Below are positions 35,468 to 44,313 of a stretch of 64,000 nt of DNA, in pieces. Each line of letters opens with the position of its first letter. The stretch's first letter is position 1. The position numbers and the translations under genes are program-made. The DNA comes from Flavobacterium piscinae (lineage in GTDB: Bacteria; Bacteroidota; Bacteroidia; Flavobacteriales; Flavobacteriaceae), in contig NZ_SBKQ01000003.1 in NCBI RefSeq assembly GCF_004122145.1, forward strand, positions 62,001 to 126,000, read 5' to 3'. The notes under the pieces are model-generated. The model was not told the DNA's origin. It ran no database searches and worked only from the letters and a program-made list of their open reading frames with translations.

Positions 35468-36346
35468 TTAAACTCGTTTGGCTAATAAAACTTTCCAGGC
35501 CGAAAGGGCATCTTGCTTGTTCAAGAATTCTTTTGCTTTTTGTTGCACTTTCATTTCATCGGCAGAACTCAAAACACCTTTTACCTGAATATTTTCATTT
35601 ACAAATATAGTAATATCTTCGGTTGATGGCAAACTTTCTACATTTCCTAGCATTCCTAAATCATTTCCATTAAAAACGGGACTTTCTTTGATAAAATCCG
35701 GGATTTGATCGACTCCAATTCCCAACGTTGCCAAGGGTTTTGGGATTTCAAAAAGTCCTTGATTGGAACGTGAATACCAGTTGGCACCCATACGCGAAAC
35801 CAAATCAATTTTGTGTTGATCGATATTGCCCTTTTCATCTAAAATGGATTCATCTATGTGTAATTTCACCACTTCACAAATAATTAAATTTCCTGCTCCA
35901 CCTTCTGTACCTAAACTAATAATTTGATTGACTTTGCATTCAAACTGAACCGGACTCTCAGCCACACGAAAAGGCTTTATTATTTCTGAAGGCAACATCG
36001 TTAAACCTGATTTTAAAAACTCATTGACTCCATCGGCATATTCTGTGCTGGAAAGCGACATTTGCTGAACAATATCAAAATTCACCACGTTAATTACCAC
36101 CTCTTTTGTTGCTTCGCAATTCATTAAAGTATGTTTAATCGTATTGTCCCGTACTCTTCTGGCCGGGGAAAAAACCAAAATTGGCGGATTGGAACTAAAT
36201 ACATTAAAAAAACTAAACGGTGACAAATTCGGATTCCCGTTTAAATCTATTGTACTCGCAAAAGCAATCGGTCTCGGACCTACTGAACTTTGCAAATAAC
36301 CCTGTAATTTTAAAGGAGAAACATCTTTTGGAGAAATACTTACCAT
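35468..36346 (-). CDS. flavin reductase family protein (FMN-binding)
   Basis: 292 residues. Flavin_Reduct-like split barrel in the first ~190 residues: Q-S-S-V-G-P-R-P-I-A-F-A-S-T, N-L-S-P-F-S-F-F-N and F-S-P-A-R-R; then G-A-N-W-Y-S-R and a C-terminal tail of unknown role. Likely a cytoplasmic FMN-binding oxidoreductase; physiological substrate unclear. Divergent from the histidine kinase gene. Confidence 0.88.
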   Translation of the reverse strand: MVSISPKDVSPLKLQGYLQSSVGPRPIAFASTIDLNGNPNLSPFSFFNVFSSNPPILVFSPARRVRDNTIKHTLMNCEATKEVVINVVNFDIVQQMSLSSTEYADGVNEFLKSGLTMLPSEIIKPFRVAESPVQFECKVNQIISLGTEGGAGNLIICEVVKLHIDESILDEKGNIDQHKIDLVSRMGANWYSRSNQGLFEIPKPLATLGIGVDQIPDFIKESPVFNGNDLGMLGNVESLPSTEDITIFVNENIQVKGVLSSADEMKVQQKAKEFLNKQDALSAWKVLLAKRV

Positions 36347-36448
36347 TATTTTCTGAGTTTATACAAATGTATAAAATTGAAAAGTATTTGCCGATTGAAT
36401 TTTTCAATTCCCACAAGATTTTACTACTTTTATCGTAAATACAGATTT

Positions 36449-37597
36449 ATGCAGTTTTCGGAAAGTCGAAATGTAACCCGATGGTTTTTAATCCTCACTT
36501 CTTTTGTGATTGTTTCACTGATTCTTTGGAATACGTATACATTTTTTCAAATTTTTAAGAATGAAGAAAAACTGAAAATGGAGCTTTGGGCAGAAAGTTT
36601 AAAAACTGTAAATAATGCAAATTTGGAAAGTGACGAAATTGAGTTGCCTCTTCAAATTATTAATAATAATAAAACCATTCCAATTATCCTTACTGAAAAT
36701 GACACAATTATCAATCAAAGAAACATTGATGAAAATATTATATCTAAAAAAGAAAAATTAGATCAATTTCTTGAAAAATTAAAAAAAGAAAACAATCCTA
36801 TAATCATTGAATACAATCCAGGAAAATATTGGTACTTATACTACGGAAATTCGTCACTACTTAACAAATTAAAATATTATCCCATTGCGTTAATATTAAT
36901 TATTTTTCTATTTACCGCTTTGGTTTATAATTATTACAGAAGCACGAAAATTGCCACTCAAAACAAACTTTGGGCAGGAATGGCAAAAGAAACAGCTCAT
37001 CAAATAGGCACACCACTTTCTTCCTTGATTGGATGGTTGGAAATTTTAAAAATGGAGAATGTTGAAGAAAACACCATCAAAGAAATTGAAAAAGATATTA
37101 CTAGACTGCAAACTATAACCGATCGTTTTTCCAAAGTAGGTTCCGAACCCGTTTTAGAAAAATTAGATTTGGTAACCGAAACGATTCAATCGTTTGATTA
37201 CTTGAAATCGCGTTTCTCCAAGCAAGTTGAATTTTCATTTTCTGCACCAACTAAAACTATTTTGGTGAACCTCAACCCAACTTTACACAGTTGGACCATT
37301 GAAAATTTAGTTAAAAATGCCATTGATGCGATGAAAGGTCGCGGCAAACTATCCCTCACCATTATTGAAGATGAAAAGGAAGTAAAAATATTAGTCACCG
37401 ATTCTGGAAAAGGAATTCCGAAAAATCAATTTAAAAAGGTATTTGAACCCGGATTTACTACTAAAAAACGCGGTTGGGGATTAGGTCTTTCTTTAACAAA
37501 ACGCATTGTGGAAGAATACCATAAAGGAAAAATAAGAGTTTATCAATCCGAAGTAGACAAAGGCACGACCATGTTGGTTAGTTTTAAAAAAGTGTGA
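36449..37597 (+). CDS. sensor histidine kinase
   Basis: 382 residues from the ATG at 36449; 24 upstream in-frame codons overlap the divergent promoter region and are unlikely. Two membrane helices (about 13-33 and 136-156) enclose a ~100-residue periplasmic sensor. His184 in A-H-Q-I-G-T-P-L-S-S is the phosphoacceptor, followed by a HATPase (N-L-V-K-N-A-I-D-A-M, D-S-G-K-G-I-P, G-W-G-L-G-L-S-L). No response regulator gene adjoins, so the partner is elsewhere. Confidence 0.93.
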   Translation: MQFSESRNVTRWFLILTSFVIVSLILWNTYTFFQIFKNEEKLKMELWAESLKTVNNANLESDEIELPLQIINNNKTIPIILTENDTIINQRNIDENIISKKEKLDQFLEKLKKENNPIIIEYNPGKYWYLYYGNSSLLNKLKYYPIALILIIFLFTALVYNYYRSTKIATQNKLWAGMAKETAHQIGTPLSSLIGWLEILKMENVEENTIKEIEKDITRLQTITDRFSKVGSEPVLEKLDLVTETIQSFDYLKSRFSKQVEFSFSAPTKTILVNLNPTLHSWTIENLVKNAIDAMKGRGKLSLTIIEDEKEVKILVTDSGKGIPKNQFKKVFEPGFTTKKRGWGLGLSLTKRIVEEYHKGKIRVYQSEVDKGTTMLVSFKKV

Positions 37598-37622
37598 AAA
37601 CGATAAGTTTGCTGTAAAACAA

Positions 37623-37647
37623 AAAATCCAGAGTGAATCGGGATTTT
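37623..37647. terminator. weak convergent terminator
   Basis: AAAATCC / GGATTTT, a 7-bp stem with an 11-nt loop between the kinase and the HIT gene, with A and T runs on either side. Confidence 0.5.
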
Positions 37648-37649
37648 AT

Positions 37650-38039
37650 TTATAATTCGTTTTTTATTTTTTGCACTGTTGCTTCAAATTCGTCTTTTGA
37701 CAAACTCACTTTCCTTTGAAACCGCATATCATCCATGTCTTGTAACGGAATCAGATGAACATGAACATGAGGCACTTCTAATCCAACTACCGCTACTCCA
37801 ATTCGTTTGCATGGAATTGCTTTTTCCAAACCCAATGCAATCTTTCTCGAAAACTTCATCAAAGCCAAATAATGGTCTTCTTCCATTTCGAATAGCTTAT
37901 TGATTTCTTGCTTCGGAACGCAAAGGGTGTGACCAATGGTGTTTGGATTCACATCTAAAAAAGCTATAAACTGCTCATCTTCAGCAATTTTATAACATGG
38001 AATTTCGCCGTTGATTATTTTGGTAAAAATGCTTGCCAT
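37650..38039 (-). CDS. HIT family hydrolase
   Basis: 129 residues with the histidine triad H-V-H-V-H-L-I-P near residues 90-97 and the family's N-G-E-I-P-C-Y. Nucleotide phosphoramidate/dinucleotide hydrolase of the HinT/Fhit group. 17 bp downstream of greA on the same strand. Confidence 0.93.
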   Translation of the reverse strand: MASIFTKIINGEIPCYKIAEDEQFIAFLDVNPNTIGHTLCVPKQEINKLFEMEEDHYLALMKFSRKIALGLEKAIPCKRIGVAVVGLEVPHVHVHLIPLQDMDDMRFQRKVSLSKDEFEATVQKIKNEL

Positions 38040-38056
38040 TTTTTAAAAATTTAGAA

Positions 38057-38533
38057 TTAGTCTCTGGAAATTTCTAAAACTTCAAATTTTAAAACTCCAT
38101 TTGGCACAGTAATTTCGGCAACATCACCAACTGATTTCCCTAATAATCCTTTTCCGATAGGAGAAGTAACAGATATTTTTCCGGATTTTAAATCGGCTTC
38201 ACTTTCGGCAACCAACGTGTATTTCATTTCCATGCCGTTGGCTTGATTTTTAATCTTTACGTTAGAAAGCACTAATGCTTTTGATAAATCAAGCTGTGAT
38301 TCGTCAATTAATCGAGCATTGGCATAAATCTCTTCCATCTTTGAGATTCTCATTTCCAATAATCCTTGAGCCTCCTTCGCTGCATCATATTCTGCATTTT
38401 CAGACAAATCACCTTTATCTCTGGCTTCAGCAATAGCTTGAGAAGCTTTTGGACGCTCAATATGTTTAAGATTTTCTAATTCTTCTTTTAATTTTTTTAA
38501 ACCCTCTGCGGTGTAATACGAAACTGTACTCAT
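38057..38533 (-). CDS. greA: transcription elongation factor GreA
   Basis: Rescues backtracked RNA polymerase by stimulating transcript cleavage. 158 residues from M-S-T-V-S-Y-Y (an upstream in-frame Met at 38572 is less likely). N-terminal coiled coil with the acidic tip D-L-S-E-N-A-E-Y-D-A-A-K and the C-terminal S-P-I-G-K-G-L-L-G-K-x-V-G-D domain. Upstream partner of the HIT gene. Confidence 0.96.
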   Translation of the reverse strand: MSTVSYYTAEGLKKLKEELENLKHIERPKASQAIAEARDKGDLSENAEYDAAKEAQGLLEMRISKMEEIYANARLIDESQLDLSKALVLSNVKIKNQANGMEMKYTLVAESEADLKSGKISVTSPIGKGLLGKSVGDVAEITVPNGVLKFEVLEISRD

Positions 38534-38745
38534 AACTTCATGTGTTTTATTAATCCAATTCAATTTTTTCAAAATTCAAATAAAATTGAACTTTGCAATA
38601 TAAAATCGTTATTTTTATCGTTCTATAAAATAGAAAAAATCCCCTTTGAGAGGATTTCTTTCTACAAAGATAGTATAATTTTTAATTATTTGAAAATTTA
38701 TTCCTTTATAAGTAAAGTCAAAGGTAATTAAATTAAATTTGCCAA

Positions 38746-39189
38746 ATGAAAAAAATGTTTATGAAAAAATTATTTTTACTAACCTTCATTTGTAGTTTCT
38801 TTTTTGGATGCGAAAGCGAACGTTTCAACAATTTTAACCCTTATATTCCTAACGTTCGTTTTGATACTACTATCGACACTAATTTACCCCAATATAGCGA
38901 ATTATTATTTACCGGAAGATCAGTTTTTATCACAACCAATAATGCCGGCCTTAATGGTGTAATTCTTTTTTATACCGGAACAGGGTTTAATGCATTTGAA
39001 GCAACCTGTCCAAATCAACCCATAAGTTCTTGTTCCATAATGACCATAAACAATGCAGAAATTGCGACATGCCCTTGTGATGATGAAGATTATTTATTGT
39101 TTACCGGAGAAGGACTAAATGGACAAGAATATCCTTTGAAACGCTATCGAACGGAAGTCAATGGTACTTTAGTACGAATCTATAATTAA
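38746..39189 (+). CDS. putative lipoprotein with degenerate Rieske-like fold
   Basis: 147 residues from 38746, or 142 from the Met at 38761. Signal peptide with lipobox F-F-F-G-C. The mature part has the order of a Rieske domain (F-E-A-T-C-P-N ... I-A-T-C-P-C-D ... P-L-K-R-Y-R-T-E-V-N-G), but the cluster-binding His of C-x-H and C-x-x-H are replaced by Asn and Asp, so no ordinary 2Fe-2S cluster is expected. A -7-like TAAATTTG at 38734-38741 is only 5 bp from the first ATG, which favours the later start or a nearly leaderless transcript. Confidence 0.62.
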   Translation: MKKMFMKKLFLLTFICSFFFGCESERFNNFNPYIPNVRFDTTIDTNLPQYSELLFTGRSVFITTNNAGLNGVILFYTGTGFNAFEATCPNQPISSCSIMTINNAEIATCPCDDEDYLLFTGEGLNGQEYPLKRYRTEVNGTLVRIYN

Positions 39190-39190
39190 A

Positions 39191-39218
39191 AAAATCCTGA
39201 CCGTAAAGTCAGGATTTC
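39191..39218. terminator. bidirectional terminator
   Basis: AAATCCTGAC (39192-39201) and GTCAGGATTT (39208-39217), a perfect 10-bp stem with a 6-nt loop between converging genes. Confidence 0.88.
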
Positions 39219-39227
39219 ATATATCAA

Positions 39228-41489
39228 TTAAAACAAGAGCGTTATTCCCGCCAAAAAATTAATTCCGGCTTGCGGATAAAACCCTGCCCCTTCAATGGTT
39301 GTAATAGTTCCCGGTGATGAAAAATCATCATCAAATGTGTAAAAATAACCATTGCTTTCATATTCCAAATCAAAAATATTATTGATTAAGGCGTTGAATT
39401 GAATAGCTTTAAAAATTTTTGTCGTCTTAATTTCATATGAAATATTAAGGTCGTTGACAAAATAAGCGTCTAATTTTGAACTTTCTGCATCAATATTCCC
39501 CATAAATTGTTCACCTACATGTTTGGATAAAAACGACAGTTGTAAATTCTTAACAGGAACATACGTTAACCGATTTGCAGCAATAAAATTGGGTGAAAAG
39601 GCAATGTTCGTTGAACCTAAATTTTGTAAAACACCATCCCGTTGAAAGACAAAATCTTGGTTTTTGTTTTGACTTACTGTGAAATTTGGGCTAATTAAAA
39701 ACTTTTCACTTAATCGAATTACAGATTCTATTTCTAAGCCAAAACGGTAGCTATTACCGCTATTGGTAAATATTGGAGCTCCAACGTCATTTAAAGCTCC
39801 CGTTAAGACCAGTTGATCTATATAACGCATATAAAATGCATTTGCAGTAAATCTGACTTTTTTAGAATTGTATTTCCAACCTAATTCATAATCAAACAAT
39901 CGTTCTGGTTTTGTTGCATCGTTTTCATAATCGTCTCTTCGTGGTTCTTTGTTGGCAACGCCAAAATAACCGTAAAATACATTTTTTGAATCCAATTGGT
40001 AATTCAATCCAGCTTTTGGATTAAAAAATCGGAAAGTATCATTAACATCCTCAAACCTAAAACTAGTTGCATCATAAAACACCATTCTGTATTGCAAATC
40101 TGTGAATAGGCTTAACTTAGAGTTAATATTTTGAGTAACTTTAGCGTAAAAATTAATATCATCCTTATTACCATAATTATCATAATAACGACCAATATTG
40201 CTAAAATTATATTGGTTCCAAGTTACTTCTCCGTAGTGTAATCCCAAATAACGATTAATAGCCCCTCCGATTAATAAATCAGTTTTATTATTCCTATAAT
40301 TTAATGAAAATGTGCTTCCAAAAAAAACGTTGTCTAACCATCGCTTCCTTATGTAATCCATACTGGAAATACTGTTTCCATCAATTGTTATATCCGGAAG
40401 ACCTAAGAAGCTTAACTGTGAGTCACCACTAAAAAGAACATTAGCATAGTAATAATCATCAACATATTGTTCAAAATACCCTTTCCCTTTAGTATAGTGT
40501 AATGCAATGTTTGAAATCCATTTTTCAGTCCATTTTTCAGTCCAATGCAATTGGAAATGATTTTGCCAATAATTATCAATTTCATTATCATGAAAACCTT
40601 CAATATTTCCATTGTCATTTGTTTTAATTCCAGAAATATTAAAAGTGTTTCCAAATATATAATCCGGATTGGTCGCACTTAAAATTGACAAAGGAGCGTT
40701 ATCTCTTCCGTTCCAAGCTTGGTACGTTTTTTCTTTTCCGCCAAAAGCTAATAATTTAATTAAAGTAGTTTCTCTTGCATAATTTGCGTTGAAAAAGTAG
40801 CCAAACATAGAAGAAGATGCTCTGTCAATAAAACCATCTGATGCAATGTTTGAAATTCTTCCGTTCAATTCTAAACTGTTATGCAACCCTGTTCCAAAGG
40901 AAAGAGTATGCTTTCTAGTGTCAAAACTTCCTAATGAATTAGCAATTTCAGCATATCCTTTTTCTTGAAATGATTTTGTTTGCATATTTAAGCTAGCTCC
41001 AAAAGAACCTGCTCCATTGGTTGAACTTCCAACGCCTCGTTGCAACTGAACACTTTCTAAAGAGGAAGCAAAATCAGGTAAGTTCACGAAAAAACTTCCT
41101 TGGCTTTCGCTATCATTAAACGGAATATCATTTATCGTTACGTTAATTCGTGAGCCATCTGAACCCCGAACACGCATGTAGGTGTAACCAACGCCATTTC
41201 CTGCATCCGTTGTAGTTACAACAGATGGTAAATACTGTAACAAAACAGGAATGTCTTGTCCTAAATTTCTAAGAGCGATTTCTTCCTTTGAAACGTTCGT
41301 GAACGTAATAGGGTTTTTTTCTTTAGCACGCACAGATGAAACAGTGACTTCTTTAAGATCGATATTTTTAAGACTATCTTTTGGAGTTTCCTGAGAAAAA
41401 CCTTTAAAAGAAAATAGAAAAAAACACGTAAAGCAATACCTGCTGAACAATTTTATGCCAAAAAGGCCATTATTGAATATAGTTTTCAT
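39228..41489 (-). CDS. TonB-dependent outer-membrane receptor, probable thiamine(-precursor) uptake
   Basis: 753 residues: signal peptide, plug domain (V-L-L-Q-Y-L-P-S-V-V and R-V-R-G-S-D-G-S-R-I-N-V-T-I-N-D-I-P) and a 22-strand-type barrel ending in an aromatic-rich strand with a final Phe. Regulation defines its job: a TPP riboswitch sits directly upstream on the same strand. Such receptors are the THI-element-controlled OMR proteins of Bacteroidetes, taken to import thiamine or thiamine phosphates. Ends at a shared terminator, so it is a single-gene transcript. Confidence 0.9.
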   Translation of the reverse strand: MKTIFNNGLFGIKLFSRYCFTCFFLFSFKGFSQETPKDSLKNIDLKEVTVSSVRAKEKNPITFTNVSKEEIALRNLGQDIPVLLQYLPSVVTTTDAGNGVGYTYMRVRGSDGSRINVTINDIPFNDSESQGSFFVNLPDFASSLESVQLQRGVGSSTNGAGSFGASLNMQTKSFQEKGYAEIANSLGSFDTRKHTLSFGTGLHNSLELNGRISNIASDGFIDRASSSMFGYFFNANYARETTLIKLLAFGGKEKTYQAWNGRDNAPLSILSATNPDYIFGNTFNISGIKTNDNGNIEGFHDNEIDNYWQNHFQLHWTEKWTEKWISNIALHYTKGKGYFEQYVDDYYYANVLFSGDSQLSFLGLPDITIDGNSISSMDYIRKRWLDNVFFGSTFSLNYRNNKTDLLIGGAINRYLGLHYGEVTWNQYNFSNIGRYYDNYGNKDDINFYAKVTQNINSKLSLFTDLQYRMVFYDATSFRFEDVNDTFRFFNPKAGLNYQLDSKNVFYGYFGVANKEPRRDDYENDATKPERLFDYELGWKYNSKKVRFTANAFYMRYIDQLVLTGALNDVGAPIFTNSGNSYRFGLEIESVIRLSEKFLISPNFTVSQNKNQDFVFQRDGVLQNLGSTNIAFSPNFIAANRLTYVPVKNLQLSFLSKHVGEQFMGNIDAESSKLDAYFVNDLNISYEIKTTKIFKAIQFNALINNIFDLEYESNGYFYTFDDDFSSPGTITTIEGAGFYPQAGINFLAGITLLF

Positions 41490-41516
41490 TCGTAAAAGAT
41501 TACGAATAAAAGGGGT
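41488..41516 (-). promoter_or_regulatory. candidate expression platform of the TPP riboswitch
   Basis: On the minus strand ATTCGTAA-TCTT-TTACGAAT (41507 to 41488) is a perfect 8-bp hairpin whose 3' arm runs into the ATG of the receptor gene. Immediately upstream, ACCCCTTT (41516-41509) is the exact complement of the aptamer's 5' element AAAGGGGT (41661-41654), so an alternative pairing is possible. Confidence 0.5.
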
Positions 41517-41585
41517 AATTATTCTTAGTTAAAAATTAAAATTGATACTCTAGACAGCAAAATAAACGTGCACTTTTATTTTTTT

Positions 41586-41666
41586 GTCTTTTCCCTAAAC
41601 AGCATTACCTGTTCCAGGTTCGTTGGGTATGATCTCAGCTCGTTATTTAGAGCACCCCTTTGAGAC
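41586..41666 (-). ncRNA. TPP riboswitch (THI box)
   Basis: Minus-strand sequence shows the conserved elements in order: GTCT (P1), AAAGGGGTGC, GCTGAGATCATACCC, GAACCTG, CAGGTAATGCTG, GGGA, and closing AGAC (P1). Downstream gene is the TonB receptor, as expected for thiamine-repressed uptake. The P1 strands are 41663-41666 and 41586-41589. Confidence 0.95.
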
Positions 41667-41670
41667 GATG

Positions 41671-41699
41671 CAAAGGTAGTAAAAGAATTTCAATAGCAA
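41671..41699 (-). promoter_or_regulatory. promoter for the TPP riboswitch transcript
   Basis: Minus-strand TACCTTTG (41678-41671) fits the -7 consensus, and TTG (41699-41697) lies 18 bp upstream as the -33 element. Transcription would begin at the very start of the aptamer. Confidence 0.7.
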
Positions 41700-41739
41700 T
41701 GGCAATTTCAAAAATCGATAGCAATGGCAATTTCAAAAA
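41693..41739. repeat. two 22-bp direct repeats, period 25 bp
   Basis: ATAGCAATGGCAATTTCAAAAA occurs at 41693-41714 and 41718-41739; the promoter's -33 TTG lies inside the first copy. Confidence 0.75.
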
Positions 41740-41795
41740 AAACTAATGATATGTAAAATTAAGCCTTAACTTAAACCATTTAGCTTTTACACTTT

Positions 41796-42197
41796 TTAAA
41801 TATCCGGTCTCTTTCTGTTATGTTTAATTTCAGATGTTGTACGTTTATCTTTGATTCTTTTTTCAATAACCGAACGAGGAATTTTAGTTGGTTTTCTCTT
41901 TTTTGGAACAACTAAAGCGTTTTGAATGAGTTTTAGAAACCTTTTTGTAACAATTTCTTTGTTTTTGAGTTGACTTCGGTCTTCATCGCAGTTTAAAATA
42001 AATATTCCTTCCGATGTTACTTTAGTTTTTAATTTTTCGAAAAGCAATGTTTTTTCATCATCATTAAAACTTTGTGAATTGAGCAAATCAAAAGAAAGCA
42101 CTACTTTTGATGAAACTTTATTTACATTTTGCCCGCCTGCACCACTGCTTCTGACCGCTTTGAATGAAAGTTCATTTATAATTTTTTCAGTATCCAT
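41796..42197 (-). CDS. arfB: alternative ribosome-rescue factor ArfB (peptidyl-tRNA hydrolase)
   Basis: 133 residues; releases stalled peptides on ribosomes lacking a stop codon. GGQ at residues 21-23 within S-S-G-A-G-G-Q-N-V-N-K-V, and a basic C-terminal tail (K-R-K-P-T-K ... K-H-N-R-K-R) that would enter the empty mRNA channel. One base separates it from the large kinase/DUF4301 gene upstream. Confidence 0.94.
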   Translation of the reverse strand: MDTEKIINELSFKAVRSSGAGGQNVNKVSSKVVLSFDLLNSQSFNDDEKTLLFEKLKTKVTSEGIFILNCDEDRSQLKNKEIVTKRFLKLIQNALVVPKKRKPTKIPRSVIEKRIKDKRTTSEIKHNRKRPDI

Positions 42198-42198
42198 T

Positions 42199-44313
42199 TT
42201 ACTGAGGTTGATGTGCTATTTTTAATAAATCGTTTACTGTTTTTACCGGATTAAAAGTAATTAGAGGCACTTCAACAAAAACGGTTAACCATTTCGCCAT
42301 CGCTCCATTCCAAAGACCAGGCAATTCATAGGCTTTTAGCTCTTTTCCGCCTTTGTTTTTGTGAACAATGAAACCGCTGCTATGATCAACAAATTCGGTT
42401 AAATCAAAATTACCTCCTCGATAATTTCTGATTCCACACACCAAATCAACCGGATTGAAATGAGTAGCATTTTTAAGTATTTTCATTTGATTGGAATCCT
42501 TTTCATCAACTTGAGAAGATTCTACAATCTGCAAGAAAACCAACCCTTTTTTGTCACGCACCCAAAATGGTCCGCCTCCGGGTTCGCCTTCATTTTTTAC
42601 CATTCCACAAACACGAATTGGTCGATTTAAATAATTTTTAAGGTAATCGATTTTACTTTCTTTGGTGTACTTTGAAAAATCGTCTACCACTTCAAAATGT
42701 AATTTTGATTGTATAAAGTTTACAATTTCATCCAACAATTCTTTATTAATATTATTATCATCGAGTAGTCGTAGAAAGTCAAAAATCTGTTGCTGTTTGT
42801 CTAATAAAATTCCAGCCAATGCTTTTTTATACAACGCTATTTCATCAATATGGTTTTGAATAACATTATCAATATTTTTAATAAAAACAATATCCGCATC
42901 CAAGTTATTCAAGTTCTGAATTAAGGCCCCATGTCCACCCGGTCTAAAAACAAGACTATCATTATCTTCTCTAAAAAAATTATTGTCATAATCAAGTGCG
43001 ATGCTGTCTGTCGATTTATCTTGATAGGAATAATAAACATTAATTTCTGTTGCGGAAGCTGTTTCAATTTTTGCCTTTACATTTACTACAATTTTTTCGA
43101 AATCAGACTGATGTTCTTCTGATACAGTAAAATGCAAATGTGCTTTTTGATTGGAAGAAGCATAGGCAACGGCTTCATTCAAATGCTCTTCGATTGGAGT
43201 GGCAATATGAGAAGAATACTTATGAAAAGGTAAAACTCCTTTGGGTTTATTGGCAAAATCAAATTCATTTTTAGACAAAAGAGTTTTTATAAACGCATAA
43301 TGCTTACTGTCATAACCCCAATTATTAAAGTCCGGATATTGATTCCTTAATTGATTTATTACCTCTTTATAAAAAGGAAATTTATCTAAACCTATCAAAA
43401 AAAGTGATAAATTTTTTGCTTTTTTTCTGTTGATATAGGCATTAATTGATTCTTCGCCTAATTTATATTCCTGTAAAAACTCACTTAAAAATTTAAACAT
43501 TCGGCTCGCCGCACCCGAAGCAGGCACAAACTTTTTTAGTTTTAAATGGTTACGCTTTTCATCAAAAAAATTAGCGTAATAAGTAGCCTCCTCTGCAGAC
43601 AACGGTTCTATTCCGTCATGGAGTTTGGCCGGTCGTTCCAATTGTACTGCTTGAATTCCATTGGTTAGAAACTCAATCTGATTTTTAACTGATTCTAATT
43701 TAATTTCACGATGTGTCAATTGAATGATATCAAAAGAATTCAACTCTATTTTTTTGGCTTCCAAAAGAGTTGAAATTAGAGCAACAGCTTTTTGAAATCT
43801 TTTATCTTTTGAACCGGATAATTTTAAATAAGGCTTATTGTAATGAATTAAATTCTCTTCAAAAATACGCAGTGTTTCTTCTCTATGATGAGGACTATCT
43901 CGTAAATCATCCTTTTGCCAAGGAACATCAACATCGGTTAATAGAAACAAATCATATTTATGTTTTTTTGCTGCTTTTTCCAAAACAGGATCCGTTTCCC
44001 CATAATAAATGTCTGAAAAAACTTTGGTTACCATTAAATTCGTATCGGCAAACAAAATGTTATTTGCCTTTGACAATCCTTCATTTTCCAATTTTGTTTG
44101 GCCTAAGGCAATTGGGATTAAATCGGATTGTTGACAAGTTTCTTTTGATGTATCCCATTTATTTTGAAGATAATCACGGGCAAATTCCGGAATCCAAATG
44201 GTGTTAAAATGCTCTGCCAATTGTTTTGCCAAGGTAGTTTTACCGGTGCTTTCTGGACCGTAAATAGCAATTTTTACAATGCTTGTGGGTTGCTGTTTAA
44301 GATTTTCTTCCAT
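42199..44313 (-). CDS. fusion of a NadR-like P-loop kinase and a DUF4301 protein
   Basis: 704 residues. Residues 1-~190 resemble the ribosylnicotinamide-kinase part of NadR: Walker A G-P-E-S-T-G-K-T-T (19-27), A-R-D-Y-L, F-A-D-T-N-L and V-P-W-x-x-D-x-L-R. From about residue 200 to the end is DUF4301 (L-S-A-E-E-A-T-Y-Y, F-V-P-A-S-G-A-A-S-R-M-F-K, F-R-P-G-G-H-G-A-L-I, V-C-G-M-V-K-N-E-G-E-P-G-G-G-P-F). From memory these are usually separate genes of ~190 and ~510 residues; I find no frame change at the joint. The start overlaps pnuC by 40 bp. Confidence 0.82.
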   Translation of the reverse strand: MEENLKQQPTSIVKIAIYGPESTGKTTLAKQLAEHFNTIWIPEFARDYLQNKWDTSKETCQQSDLIPIALGQTKLENEGLSKANNILFADTNLMVTKVFSDIYYGETDPVLEKAAKKHKYDLFLLTDVDVPWQKDDLRDSPHHREETLRIFEENLIHYNKPYLKLSGSKDKRFQKAVALISTLLEAKKIELNSFDIIQLTHREIKLESVKNQIEFLTNGIQAVQLERPAKLHDGIEPLSAEEATYYANFFDEKRNHLKLKKFVPASGAASRMFKFLSEFLQEYKLGEESINAYINRKKAKNLSLFLIGLDKFPFYKEVINQLRNQYPDFNNWGYDSKHYAFIKTLLSKNEFDFANKPKGVLPFHKYSSHIATPIEEHLNEAVAYASSNQKAHLHFTVSEEHQSDFEKIVVNVKAKIETASATEINVYYSYQDKSTDSIALDYDNNFFREDNDSLVFRPGGHGALIQNLNNLDADIVFIKNIDNVIQNHIDEIALYKKALAGILLDKQQQIFDFLRLLDDNNINKELLDEIVNFIQSKLHFEVVDDFSKYTKESKIDYLKNYLNRPIRVCGMVKNEGEPGGGPFWVRDKKGLVFLQIVESSQVDEKDSNQMKILKNATHFNPVDLVCGIRNYRGGNFDLTEFVDHSSGFIVHKNKGGKELKAYELPGLWNGAMAKWLTVFVEVPLITFNPVKTVNDLLKIAHQPQ

